NCBI GenBank assembly: GCA_021166835.1
Contig: JAJPEN010000026.1
Coordinates: forward strand, 1-64,000
Direction of reading: 5' to 3'
Source of the DNA: Burkholderiaceae bacterium
Lineage (GTDB): Bacteria; Pseudomonadota; Gammaproteobacteria; Burkholderiales; Burkholderiaceae
Length of the DNA: 64,000 bases
Position numbers and translations under genes: made by a program. The notes under the pieces are model-generated. The model was not told where the DNA came from, ran no database searches, and saw only the letters and a program-made list of their open reading frames with translations. The stretch's first letter is position 1. Every line of letters begins with the position of its first letter. Shown here one piece after another: positions 8,435-17,222 of the stretch.

Positions 8435-11400
8435 CTACTTCGGAATCCACACCCGGCACAGCGACACCAGCTTGTCGACGTCGATGGGCTTGGCGACGTA
8501 GTCGTTCGCGCCCGCCTCCAGACAGCGATCGCGATCGTCGGACATGGCCTTCGCGGTGAGCGCGATGACCGGAATATCCGTCCATCGTGGATCCTCGCGC
8601 ACGCGGCGGATCGCGGTCAGTCCGTCCATCTCCGGCATCATGATGTCCATCAGCACCAGTTCGATGCCCGACTGCGCCGCGAGCCGCTCGAGCGCCTCGC
8701 GGCCGTTGCGCGCGATCTCCAGCTTCACGCCGAGCGGCTCGAACACGCTCGACAGCGCGAAGATGTTGCGCACGTCGTCCTCGGCCAGCAGGATGCGCCG
8801 CCCGTCGAGCACCGCATCGCGCCGGCGCGCCTGGCGCAGCAGCTTGCGCTGGTCGTCGGGCAGCGACGCCTCGACGCTGTGCAGGAAGAGCGTCACCTCG
8901 TCGAGCAGGCGCTCGGGCGAGCGCGCACCCTTCACGATGATCGATCTCGAGTGGCGCCGCAGCCGCTCCTCGTCTTCGCGGCTGAGCGCGCGCCCGGTGT
9001 AGACGATCACCGGCGGGAACGAACGGTCCTCGCGCGCGGCCAGCCGCTCGAGCAGGTCGTGGCCCGAGCCGTCGGGCAGCGTGAGGTCCATGACCATGCA
9101 GTCGAAGGTGGACACGTCCAGCTCGCGCAGCGCATCGGCGATGCTTCCGACCGAAACGATCTCGATCCGCTCGCCGCCGAGCAGCAGCTCGAGGTTCTCG
9201 CGCAGCTGCGCGTCGTCCTCGACGATCAGCAGGCGCCGCACGCTGCGCTGCAGCCGCTGCTCGAGATGCGAGAACATCTCGACGAGCTGTTCGCGCGTAG
9301 CGGGCTTGTGCAGGAAGCCGATGGCTCCCAGCTCGCGCGCGGTGTGCGTGCGGTCGTGCATCGACACGACGTGCACCGGGATGTGGCGGGTGGCCGGGTC
9401 GCGCTTCAGGCGCTCGAGCACGCTGAGTCCCGACTGGTCGGGCAGGCCGATGTCGAGCAGGATCGCATCGGGTCGCAGCGCCGAAGTGCTCTGCAACGCA
9501 TCGGCCGCGTCGGCGGCGACGACGCAGTCGAAGCCCTGCTCGTGTGCGAGATCGACGAGGATCTGCGCGAACACCGGGTCGTCCTCGATGCACAGGACGA
9601 GCCGCGGGCGACCGCGCGGCTGCGAGCGGTCGTCGTGCACCACGACGCGGGCGAGCGCTTCGGCGGGTTGCCCGACGGCGGCGCCGGGCGCCGGCGCTGT
9701 ACCGGTGCGCACCGCCGCATCGCGGACGCCGGCGACGCGCGCCGGCGCCGCGCTCGCATCGATGATCGCCAGCGGCGGAACCTCGGCCGCCACTGCGCCC
9801 GCATCGACGGCCGCGGCGACGAGCGCAGCGCCGGCCGCAGCCCGCGACTCGTCTGCCGCATCGCTGCGCGGCTCGACCGCCGCACTCCATTTCAGCGGCA
9901 GCACGAGCGTGAACACGCTGCCGCGCCCCGCTTCGCTCTCGGCCTCGATGTCGCCCCCGAGGCGGCGCGCCAGCTCGCGCGAGATCGACAGGCCCAGGCC
10001 CGTTCCGCCGAAGCGCCGGCTCGTCCCGGCATCGACCTGGCGGAACGCCTCGAAGATCAGCGGCAACTGCTCGGGCGAAAGCCCGATGCCGGTGTCGCTC
10101 ACCGCGAACGACAGCCGCTCGCCGTCCCTCAGCGACACGCGCAGGCGCACCTGGCCTCGCTCGGTGAACTTCACGGCGTTCGACAACAGGTTCTTCAGGA
10201 TCTGCGCCAGGCGCAGCGAATCGCTGACGATCGCGGCCGGAACCTCCGGGTCGGCGTCGATGCGCAACGCCAGTCCCTTCTCCGCGGCCAACGGCTCGAA
10301 GGTCGCGCGCAGCCGCTCGAGCAGCACCGCCATCTCGACGCTGCCCGGATGCAGGTCGATGTGGCCCGACTCGATCTTCGCCAGATCGAGCACGTCGTTG
10401 ATCAACGCGAGCAGGTCGCTGTTCGATGCATGGATCGCCTTGGCGTACCGGACCTGCTCGGGGCCGAGATTGCCGTCGCGGTTCTCGGCAAGCAGCTTCG
10501 AGAGGATCAGCGCGCTGTTCAGCGGCGTGCGCAGCTCGTGCGACACGTTCGCGAGGAAGTCCGACTTGTAGCGGCTCGCCGACTCGAGCTTCGCCGCGTA
10601 CTCGAGCAGCGCCTGCTGCGCGTCGAGCAGCTGCGCCTTCTGCCGCTCGAGCTGCTGCGTCTGCTCCTCGAGCTGCACGTTGGTCTGCTCCAGCTCGCTC
10701 TGCTGCGACTCGAGCCGGGCCTGCGAGGCTTCGAGCACGCGGCTCTGCTCCTCCAGCTCCTCGTTCGAGACGCGCAGCTCCTCCTGCTGCACCTGCAGCT
10801 CCTCGCTCTGGCGCTGCGTTTCCTCGAGAAGCGAGACGAGCTGCTCCCGGTAGTGCGCGCTGCGCAGCGCGACGCCGATCGCTTCGCCCACCGCGTCGAA
10901 CACCGCGACGACGCGCTGCGCGTCGAGCCGGGGATCCAGCGAGCCCAGCTCGACGACGCCGGCGACGCGCCCGTCGGCGAAGACCGGAGCCACCGCCAGC
11001 CGCGACGGCGTGCTGGCGCCGAGCGCACTGCGCACCGGCAGATGACCGTGGGGAACCTGATCGAGGACGTGCGCCGTCGCGTCGGCCGCGACCTGGCCGG
11101 CGATGCCTTCGCCGACGGCGATGCGCGAGGCGACCTTCTCCTCGTCCAGCGCGTAGCCGCCGACCCGCACGAGCGTGGCGCCGTCGAGCCGGTACAACAC
11201 GCCGACGTCGGCGCCGAACAGCCGCGCGAGCGCACTGCTCGCGTTGCGCCCGATCTCCTCGGCGCTCTGCTCGCCCAGCAGGGCCTTGGCGACGCTCGCG
11301 CGCGCCTTCTGCAGCCACAACGACTCGGCGGCCCGGTTGCGCATCCGGATCACGTGCAGGATGACGGCCGCCATCACCCAGTAACCGACGATCGCGGCGC

Positions 11401-11683
11401 TTCGGTTCACCGTGCTCAGCGGGCGCACCTCGTCGTCCGCCATGTCGAACTTCAGCGCGAACCCGAGGATCACGAGCAGCGTGGCGAGCATCGCCACGAC
11501 CAGCGGCGTTCGCTCGTCGTCCTGCATCAGCGCCGCGGCCACCGCCAGCACGTACAGCGTCCAGGGGGCGTAGCCCAGCGGCACGACGAGGTCGACGACG
11601 AACACGGCGACCAGCAGCCCGCCCATCGCGAGGACCGACGAAAGCGAGGGCTTCGGAAGCGAAGGTTTCGGTGCAGGAGTCAT
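8435..11683 (-). CDS. Membrane hybrid histidine kinase (TM-GAF-coiled coil-HisKA-HATPase-3x REC)
   Basis: Large sensor of 1082 residues. About four hydrophobic segments lie within residues 15-112, then a GAF-like domain (about 130-275). A long Gln/Glu-rich coiled coil (about 280-370) connects to HisKA with SHELRTPLN (His382). The ATPase domain ends with GTGLGLSISRELARRLGG. An Ala-rich linker leads to three receivers: LCIEDDPVF...LLDIGLP, LIVEDDAQL...MDLTLP and LLAEDDVRN...LMDIMMPEMDG (last phospho-Asp near 1013). It is the first gene of the operon with cheR, cheB and the REC-kinase. Such kinases occur in general stress or biofilm modules; the signal is unknown. Confidence 0.92.
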   Translation of the reverse strand: MTPAPKPSLPKPSLSSVLAMGGLLVAVFVVDLVVPLGYAPWTLYVLAVAAALMQDDERTPLVVAMLATLLVILGFALKFDMADDEVRPLSTVNRSAAIVGYWVMAAVILHVIRMRNRAAESLWLQKARASVAKALLGEQSAEEIGRNASSALARLFGADVGVLYRLDGATLVRVGGYALDEEKVASRIAVGEGIAGQVAADATAHVLDQVPHGHLPVRSALGASTPSRLAVAPVFADGRVAGVVELGSLDPRLDAQRVVAVFDAVGEAIGVALRSAHYREQLVSLLEETQRQSEELQVQQEELRVSNEELEEQSRVLEASQARLESQQSELEQTNVQLEEQTQQLERQKAQLLDAQQALLEYAAKLESASRYKSDFLANVSHELRTPLNSALILSKLLAENRDGNLGPEQVRYAKAIHASNSDLLALINDVLDLAKIESGHIDLHPGSVEMAVLLERLRATFEPLAAEKGLALRIDADPEVPAAIVSDSLRLAQILKNLLSNAVKFTERGQVRLRVSLRDGERLSFAVSDTGIGLSPEQLPLIFEAFRQVDAGTSRRFGGTGLGLSISRELARRLGGDIEAESEAGRGSVFTLVLPLKWSAAVEPRSDAADESRAAAGAALVAAAVDAGAVAAEVPPLAIIDASAAPARVAGVRDAAVRTGTAPAPGAAVGQPAEALARVVVHDDRSQPRGRPRLVLCIEDDPVFAQILVDLAHEQGFDCVVAADAADALQSTSALRPDAILLDIGLPDQSGLSVLERLKRDPATRHIPVHVVSMHDRTHTARELGAIGFLHKPATREQLVEMFSHLEQRLQRSVRRLLIVEDDAQLRENLELLLGGERIEIVSVGSIADALRELDVSTFDCMVMDLTLPDGSGHDLLERLAAREDRSFPPVIVYTGRALSREDEERLRRHSRSIIVKGARSPERLLDEVTLFLHSVEASLPDDQRKLLRQARRRDAVLDGRRILLAEDDVRNIFALSSVFEPLGVKLEIARNGREALERLAAQSGIELVLMDIMMPEMDGLTAIRRVREDPRWTDIPVIALTAKAMSDDRDRCLEAGANDYVAKPIDVDKLVSLCRVWIPK

Positions 11684-11773
11684 CGGAAATAATCAGGGAT
11701 CGGCGGCGGCCGGAGCGGCCGCGCCTGCGCTTTTAACACGCGATCCGGCCGTGCGCGCGGGCACGGCAGTCGC

Positions 11774-11795
11774 GGGCAGGGTCAGGGCAGGGTCA
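11774..11795. repeat. Tandem 11-bp duplication at the rhlE stop codon
   Basis: GGGCAGGGTCA occurs twice back to back. The second copy includes the rhlE stop codon (TGA read on the minus strand), so the first copy supplies another TGA 11 bp downstream in a different frame. Probably replication slippage. Confidence 0.75.
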
Positions 11796-13247
11796 GCGCT
11801 TCTTGCCGCCGCCCAGCAGAGCCGCGACTGCCCGGCGCGGCCTGCGCGCGCCCGCGCGTTCGGCCGCCATCGCGGGCGCTTCGGCCTCGGCCGACGACGC
11901 GGCCGGGACGTAGGGCTTGAAGAAGAAGGGATCGTTCGAATAGCCGGCGACCGCCGGATGCGCCGTCTCGCGCGCTCGCGCGTGTCCGGAGCTGCGCGCG
12001 GAACGCGCGCGGCGCTCGGCGCCCGGCTCGCGACGATCGCGATCGCGGTCATTCTCGCGCCCGCGCTCGCTCTCGCGCCCGCGCTCGCGACCGCGCGCTG
12101 CCGCAGGCACCTCGAGCCGCTCGACGTCGAGCTTGCGCCCGAGCAGCTTCTCGATGTCGGCGTGATGCCGCTCGTCCTCGCCGGTCATCAGCGACAGCGC
12201 CAGGCCGCTCGCACCGGCGCGGCCGGTGCGCCCGATGCGGTGCACGTAGTCTTCGGCGTTGTACGGCAGGTCGTAGTTGATGACGGCCGGCAGCTCGGCG
12301 ATGTCCAGGCCGCGCGCGGCGACGTCGGTGGCGACCAGCACGACGCTCTCGCCCTTCTTGAACGAGTCGAGCGTGGCGAGCCGCTCCTGCTGCGACTTGT
12401 CGCCGTGGATCGCGGCCGCGTTCAGGCCGTCGCGCTCGAGCTGGCGCGCCAGGCGCCCGGCGCCGATCTTCGTGTTGGTGAACACGATCACCTGCGATAG
12501 CTGGCGCTCGCGCACCAGCTGCGCGACGGCCGCCCGCTTGGCCTCGAGATCGGCGACGCGATAGATGCGCTGCTCGACGTTCTCGGCAGCGGCGTTGCGC
12601 CGCGCGACCTCGATGACCTGCGGATCGTTCAGGAAGCTGGAAGCAAGCCGCCGGATGTCGGAGGAGAAAGTGGCCGAGAACATCAGGTTCTGCCGCTGCT
12701 CCGGCAGCGCGTGCAGGATGCGCTGGATGTCGGGCAGGAAACCCATGTCGAGCATGCGATCGGCTTCGTCGAGCACGAGCATCTCGGCCTGCGCGAGCGA
12801 GACCGTCTTCTGGCCCATGTGATCGAGCAGCCGCCCCGGCGTGGCGATCAGCACCTCGCAGCCCTGGCGCAGCGCGGCGATCTGCGGCTTGATGTCGACG
12901 CCGCCGAATACCACCGCCGAGCGAAGTCCGGTGTACTTCGCGTACTGGCGCACGTTCTCGTGGATCTGGTCGGCCAGCTCGCGGGTAGGCGCGAGAATCA
13001 GCGCCCGGACCGGGTGGCGCGCCGGCGAGGCGCTCGTGTTGGCATGCTGCATCAGCCGCTGCAGGATCGGCAGCGCGAAACCGGCCGTCTTGCCGGTGCC
13101 GGTCTGTGCGGCGCCCATGACGTCGCGCCCTTGCAGCACGACCGGGATCGCCTGCGCCTGGATCGGAGTGGGTTCGCGGTAACCGAGTTCGGTGACGGCG
13201 CGCAGAATCGGTTCGGCGAGGCCGAACGAGTCGAATGTGTTGCTCAA
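11793..13247 (-). CDS. rhlE: DEAD-box ATP-dependent RNA helicase, RhlE group
   Basis: 484 residues. The helicase core is complete: the Q motif [19 protein letters not shown]...PTPIQ, Walker [25 protein letters not shown] (MFSATFS), the [10 protein letters not shown] segment and [10 protein letters not shown]. The RhlE group is indicated by FDSFGL at the start and by a basic, disordered tail. The last 110 residues are rich in RGRE/RDRD repeats, a likely RNA-binding extension. The family helps ribosome assembly and mRNA decay. It is transcribed away from the lipoprotein gene across a 169-bp shared upstream region. Confidence 0.92.
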   Translation of the reverse strand: MSNTFDSFGLAEPILRAVTELGYREPTPIQAQAIPVVLQGRDVMGAAQTGTGKTAGFALPILQRLMQHANTSASPARHPVRALILAPTRELADQIHENVRQYAKYTGLRSAVVFGGVDIKPQIAALRQGCEVLIATPGRLLDHMGQKTVSLAQAEMLVLDEADRMLDMGFLPDIQRILHALPEQRQNLMFSATFSSDIRRLASSFLNDPQVIEVARRNAAAENVEQRIYRVADLEAKRAAVAQLVRERQLSQVIVFTNTKIGAGRLARQLERDGLNAAAIHGDKSQQERLATLDSFKKGESVVLVATDVAARGLDIAELPAVINYDLPYNAEDYVHRIGRTGRAGASGLALSLMTGEDERHHADIEKLLGRKLDVERLEVPAAARGRERGRESERGRENDRDRDRREPGAERRARSARSSGHARARETAHPAVAGYSNDPFFFKPYVPAASSAEAEAPAMAAERAGARRPRRAVAALLGGGKKR

Positions 13248-13349
13248 CAGGATGGCCGGAACAGGCCCGCGCGGCTTCGGACGCGCGGTACAGTGGAAAG
13301 TGTCATTGTCCGCCTTTCGGCAGTCGAAGGCAAAGACACGGCGGGCCCC

Positions 13350-13378
13350 TTGTTTGCTACGCCGGCTGACCCCATATC
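13350..13378 (+). promoter_or_regulatory. Candidate sigma-70 promoter for the lipoprotein gene
   Basis: TTGTTT (13350-13355) and CATATC (13373-13378) are separated by 17 bp and lie 38 bp upstream of the ATG at 13417. Spacing and position fit, but both hexamers are only partial matches. Confidence 0.45.
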
Positions 13379-13416
13379 ATGCCGCGTAGTGCAGCGAGCC
13401 CACAGACCACTCGATC

Positions 13417-13995
13417 ATGCGCCTCCAGCACGGCGGTTTCGCGGTTGCCCTGACGCTGTGTTTCGGCGCGTTGCTCGCAGGCTGCCAGTCGCTGCTGCCG
13501 AAGGCTTCCGAGACGACCGAGGTGCCCTGGAAGACCTTCGAGGAAGCGCGCGCGGCGGTGGAGGCGATCGAACCCTACCGCTCGCGCAAGTCCACGCTGA
13601 TTTCGGACGGCTTCAACCCCTTTCACAACCCCTCGGTCACGATCCTGTCGTATCCGGAGATCGTCCAGCGCTTCTCGGCGGGCAACGCGCTGCGTCGCGA
13701 CGAATACGACCAGGGCATCCGCAGCTGCCTGGTGGCCGGCAAGGCGTGCAGCGGCTACGCGATCGCGGTCAAGCGCGTGAAGCACGACCGCATCGGCAAC
13801 TTCTGGCTCGACATGCTCGGTTTCGTTCGCCGCACGAACATCACCGGATGGAGCTTCAACGCGCTGATCCTGTTCGTCGACGACGAGGTCGTCTACACCA
13901 CTTATAGCGGCCAGCCGCAGATGAACGAGATGCAGGTGCGCCGCAACCCGCTCGGTCCGCTGCAGAGCATCGGCGACGCGATCCGCGTGCGCTGA
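13417..13995 (+). CDS. Predicted lipoprotein of unknown function
   Basis: 192 residues with a lipoprotein signal: a hydrophobic stretch followed by LLAGC, with the lipidated Cys at residue 23. The mature part has motifs such as KSTLISDGFNPFHNPSVTIL, and two further Cys in RSCLVAGKACSGY. I do not recognise a named domain. The residue after the Cys is Gln, so it would go to the outer membrane by the usual sorting rule. It precedes prfC on the same strand by 38 bp, which may be incidental. Confidence 0.75.
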   Translation: MRLQHGGFAVALTLCFGALLAGCQSLLPKASETTEVPWKTFEEARAAVEAIEPYRSRKSTLISDGFNPFHNPSVTILSYPEIVQRFSAGNALRRDEYDQGIRSCLVAGKACSGYAIAVKRVKHDRIGNFWLDMLGFVRRTNITGWSFNALILFVDDEVVYTTYSGQPQMNEMQVRRNPLGPLQSIGDAIRVR

Positions 13996-14007
13996 ACGGC
14001 CGGCCGC

Positions 14008-14013
14008 TATACT
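14008..14013 (+). promoter_or_regulatory. Possible -10 element upstream of prfC
   Basis: TATACT lies 20 bp before the prfC ATG, inside the imperfect palindrome GGCCGCTATACTGGCC. No convincing -35 is visible, so prfC may simply be read from the lipoprotein promoter. Confidence 0.3.
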
Positions 14014-14033
14014 GGCCGCCCCCGCCGAAGACG

Positions 14034-15698
14034 ATGCAAACGCTTCCCCTTCCCGCCTCAGTTTCCACCGCAGTTCCTGCGGCACTTCCCGCCGGCCTTC
14101 CGGAATACGCGCGGCGACGCACCTTCGCCATCATCTCGCACCCCGACGCCGGCAAGACGACGCTCACCGAGAAGCTGCTGCTGTTCTCGGGCGCGATCCA
14201 GATCGCCGGCAGCGTGAAGGCGCGCAAGGCCAGCCGGCACGCCACCTCCGACTGGATGGAGATCGAGAAGCAGCGCGGCATCTCGGTGGCCAGCTCGGTG
14301 ATGCAGTTCGTGCACCGCGAGCGCGTGGTCAACCTGCTCGACACGCCGGGCCACCAGGACTTCTCCGAAGACACCTACCGCGTGCTGACGGCGGTGGACG
14401 CCGCGCTGATGGTGATCGACGCGGCCAACGGCATCGAGGCGCAGACGCTGCGCCTGCTGAAGATCTGCCGCAGCCGCAACATCCCGATCCTCACCTTCGT
14501 CAACAAGCTCGACCGCGAGGTGCGCGGCCCGCTCGAACTGCTCGACGAGATCGAGCGGGAGCTGGGGATGACGCCGATCCCGTTCACCTGGCCGATCGGC
14601 ATGGGCAACCGCTTTCGCGGCGTCTACGATTTCCGCAGCGCGCGCGTGCACCGCTTTCGCCCCGGAATGGACCGGCTCGGCGGCGAAGACGAGCAGCTCG
14701 ACCCTACCGACGCGGCGCAGGCGGCCGCGCTGGGTGCTCCGTGGCAGGACGCGCAGCCCGAGATCGAGCTGGTGAGCGGCGCCACGCCCGCCTTCGATCG
14801 CGCGGCCTTCGTCGCCGCCCGGCAGACTCCGGTGTTCTTCGGCTCGGCGATCAACAACTTCGGCGTCGCCGAGGTGCTCGACGCGATCGTCGATCTCGTC
14901 CCGATGCCGGGGCCGAAGCACGCCGACGAACGCATGGTCGCGCCGGACGAGCCGCGCTTCTCGGGCGTCGTGTTCAAGGTGCAGGCGAACATGGATCCGC
15001 AGCACCGCGATCGCGTCGCTTTCGTGCGCGTGTGCTCCGGGCGCTTCGAGCGCGGCATGCAGCTGGTGAACGTGCGCACCAGGCGCTCGCTGCGGCCGCA
15101 CAACGTCGTCACTTTCCTGTCGCAGCGGCGCGACCTCGTCGACGAGGCGTATCCGGGCGACATCATCGGCATACCGAACCACGGCACATTGAGCCTGGGC
15201 GACACGCTCACCGAGGGCGAGACGCTGCATTTCAGCGGACTGCCGTTCTTCGCGCCGGAGTCGTTCCGCACGATCGAGGTGGTCGACCCGATGAAGGCCA
15301 AGCAGCTGCGGGCGGCGCTGGCGCAACTGGGCGACGAAGGCGCGATCCAGGTCTTCCGGCTCGACGGCGGCGCGCAACTGCTGCTCGGCGCGGTCGGCGA
15401 GCTGCAGTTCGAGGTCGTCGCGCACCGGCTGCGCGTCGAGTACAACGTGGCGGCCCGCATCGCCCCCGCGCCCTACACGATGGCGCGCTGGCTCGACGCC
15501 GACGACGAGACCGTCGTCGCCCGCTTCATCGAGCAGAACGCTTCGCGCATCGCGTACGACGCGGCCGACGCGCCGACCTGGCTCGTGCGCTCGCCGCACG
15601 AGATCACGGTGGCGCAGGAACGCTGGCCGCAATTGCGCTTCAGCGCGATGCGCGAACGCGGCGGAGCGCGCTTCATGCTGGTCGATCACACCGCCTAG
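14034..15698 (+). CDS. prfC: Peptide chain release factor 3 (GTPase)
   Basis: RF3 removes RF1/RF2 from the ribosome after termination. The 554-residue product has all GTPase motifs: HPDAGKTTLTEKLL (P loop), RGISVASSVMQF (switch I), DTPGHQDFSEDTYR (G3) and NKLDRE (G4). RKASRHATSDWMEIEKQRG is characteristic of RF3 rather than EF-G. Domains II and III follow, with AKQLRAALAQLGDEGAIQVF near the C-terminus. The length is about 25 residues longer than E. coli RF3, with the extra residues at the N-terminus (MQTLPLPASVSTAVPAALPA); an internal start cannot be excluded. Confidence 0.93.
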   Translation: MQTLPLPASVSTAVPAALPAGLPEYARRRTFAIISHPDAGKTTLTEKLLLFSGAIQIAGSVKARKASRHATSDWMEIEKQRGISVASSVMQFVHRERVVNLLDTPGHQDFSEDTYRVLTAVDAALMVIDAANGIEAQTLRLLKICRSRNIPILTFVNKLDREVRGPLELLDEIERELGMTPIPFTWPIGMGNRFRGVYDFRSARVHRFRPGMDRLGGEDEQLDPTDAAQAAALGAPWQDAQPEIELVSGATPAFDRAAFVAARQTPVFFGSAINNFGVAEVLDAIVDLVPMPGPKHADERMVAPDEPRFSGVVFKVQANMDPQHRDRVAFVRVCSGRFERGMQLVNVRTRRSLRPHNVVTFLSQRRDLVDEAYPGDIIGIPNHGTLSLGDTLTEGETLHFSGLPFFAPESFRTIEVVDPMKAKQLRAALAQLGDEGAIQVFRLDGGAQLLLGAVGELQFEVVAHRLRVEYNVAARIAPAPYTMARWLDADDETVVARFIEQNASRIAYDAADAPTWLVRSPHEITVAQERWPQLRFSAMRERGGARFMLVDHTA

Positions 15699-15715
15699 AG
15701 CCTGGAGGAGCGATC

Positions 15716-16576
15716 ATGCGCTGGCGAGGCGAACGCGAAAGCTCGAACGTCGAGGATCGCCGCGGCCTTCCGATTCCGGGCGGCGCCGGCGGGCTGGGCA
15801 TCGGCACCGTCGTCGTCGCCTTCGTCGCCGCCTGGTTCCTCGGCATCGACCCGGGCGTGCTGCTGGGCATGCTCTCCGGCGCCGGCGCTCCGCCGACGCA
15901 GTCGGAGCAGGCCGCGCGCGACTCGGGCGGCGCACCGACCGACGACGAAGGCCGCTTCGCCGCGGTGGTGCTCGCCAGCACCGAGGATGTCTGGTCGGAC
16001 CTCTTCCGGCAATCGGGCGCCGCCTACCGGCCGCCGCGACTCGTCCTCTTCGAGCAGCGCGTCGATACCCGCTGCGGACTCGCCGGTGCCGCGACGGGCC
16101 CGTTCTACTGCCCGGGCGACCAGAAGCTGTACATCGACCTGAGCTTCTTCCGCATGCTCAGCGAGCGCCTGGGCGCGCAGGGCGACTTCGCCCGCGCCTA
16201 CGTGATCGCGCACGAAGTCGGTCACCACGTGCAGAACCTCGAAGGAACGATGGAGCAGTTGCAGCAGGCGCGGCAGCGCGTGTCGGAGACGCAGTACAAC
16301 GCGCTTTCGGTGCGCGTCGAGCTGCAGGCCGACTGCTATGCCGGCGTCTGGGCGAACCACGCGCAGCAGGCGCGCCAGTGGCTCGAGGCGGGCGACATCG
16401 ACGAAGCGATCAACGCGGCCGCCGCGGTCGGCGACGACCGGCTGCAGCGCCGGATGCAGGGAACCGTCGTGCCGGAAACCTTCACGCACGGTTCCTCGGC
16501 GCAGCGCGTGCGCTGGTTCCGCAGCGGTTGGGAAAGCGGCGACCCGAAGGCCTGCGACACCTTCGGCCGCGGCTGA
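15716..16576 (+). CDS. ypfJ: Membrane-anchored neutral zinc metallopeptidase (YpfJ/KPN_02809 family)
   Basis: 286 residues. One membrane helix lies at about 27-43 after the conserved leader RGERESSNVEDRRGLP. The catalytic part has AHEVGHHVQN with the HExxH-type site at 166-170, and VELQADCYAGVW supplies the third ligand region. Both motifs define this family. The active domain should face the periplasm. The start at 15716 is supported by GGAGGAG at 15704-15710. The stop codon is shared as TGATCA with the convergent BON gene. The peptidase activity is inferred from the motif, not demonstrated for most members. Confidence 0.85.
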   Translation: MRWRGERESSNVEDRRGLPIPGGAGGLGIGTVVVAFVAAWFLGIDPGVLLGMLSGAGAPPTQSEQAARDSGGAPTDDEGRFAAVVLASTEDVWSDLFRQSGAAYRPPRLVLFEQRVDTRCGLAGAATGPFYCPGDQKLYIDLSFFRMLSERLGAQGDFARAYVIAHEVGHHVQNLEGTMEQLQQARQRVSETQYNALSVRVELQADCYAGVWANHAQQARQWLEAGDIDEAINAAAAVGDDRLQRRMQGTVVPETFTHGSSAQRVRWFRSGWESGDPKACDTFGRG

Positions 16577-17083
16577 TCAGCGCAGCCGCTCGACCGCCGG
16601 CGCTTCCTCCACTTTCATCGCGTCCTGCACGGCGGTGACGCCGCCGGTGGCGCGCGCGATCGCCAGCGCGCGGTGCGCCACCGCCTCGGTGGGGACGTTC
16701 CCCGACAGGTTCGCGATGCCGCGCGTGACGGCGATGTCGATCGGCTGCGCGCGGGTGACGTGATCGCTCGCCAGCGCGACGCGCACGCGTTCGGCGATCG
16801 CCTGGTCCATCGACACCTCGACGGCCGAACGGGGGGCGGGCGGGTCGTCGGTGGCCGGCGTCACCGACGGCGGTGCCGTCGGGGAGGCGGCTTTCGGAAG
16901 CGCGGCCGGCGCCGAAGGCGCGCTCTCGACATCGGGCGCGGCCTGCGCGAGGCTTTCGTGCTCCGCCGATTGCGCGAGCACCACCGCTGCGCCCAGCAGC
17001 ACCGACGAGGCGACCAGCCCCGAAGCGAACCAGCGCGACAGCTCCTTCTCGGTGTATCGCGTCTCGAAAACCTTCATGCGCAT
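16577..17083 (-). CDS. BON-domain protein with one N-terminal membrane helix
   Basis: 168 residues. After MRMKVFETRYTEKELSRW comes a hydrophobic helix (about 20-38), then a Pro/Ala-rich linker. The BON domain follows (about 98-165: ERVRVALASDHVTRAQPI, GIANLSGNVPTEAVAHRALA). BON domains bind membranes or phospholipid and are typical of envelope-stress proteins. I chose the ATG at 17083 because AGGAAG lies just upstream on the minus strand. It is convergent with the zinc peptidase and divergent from ligD. Confidence 0.8.
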   Translation of the reverse strand: MRMKVFETRYTEKELSRWFASGLVASSVLLGAAVVLAQSAEHESLAQAAPDVESAPSAPAALPKAASPTAPPSVTPATDDPPAPRSAVEVSMDQAIAERVRVALASDHVTRAQPIDIAVTRGIANLSGNVPTEAVAHRALAIARATGGVTAVQDAMKVEEAPAVERLR

Positions 17084-17222
17084 CGACTTCCTGCGGACCT
17101 CAGGCATGGGGGAAACGACGAGCAAGCGAAGGGCCCGGCGCTGCCGCTTCGGGGTCGGAAAAAGCGGGCGCGTCGATTGCGGGCGACCCCCCCACCTTCA
17201 ATTGTCGGAAAGCCGCCCGCCG

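Noticed and set aside
8381..11692. Plus-strand open frame of 1103 codons opposite the hybrid kinase
   Set aside because: It is the antisense shadow of the kinase in GC-rich DNA; composition is Arg/Gln/Leu-rich with no domain, while the minus strand has all kinase motifs.
14058..15689. Minus-strand frame of 543 codons opposite prfC
   Set aside because: Shadow of prfC; no recognisable motif.
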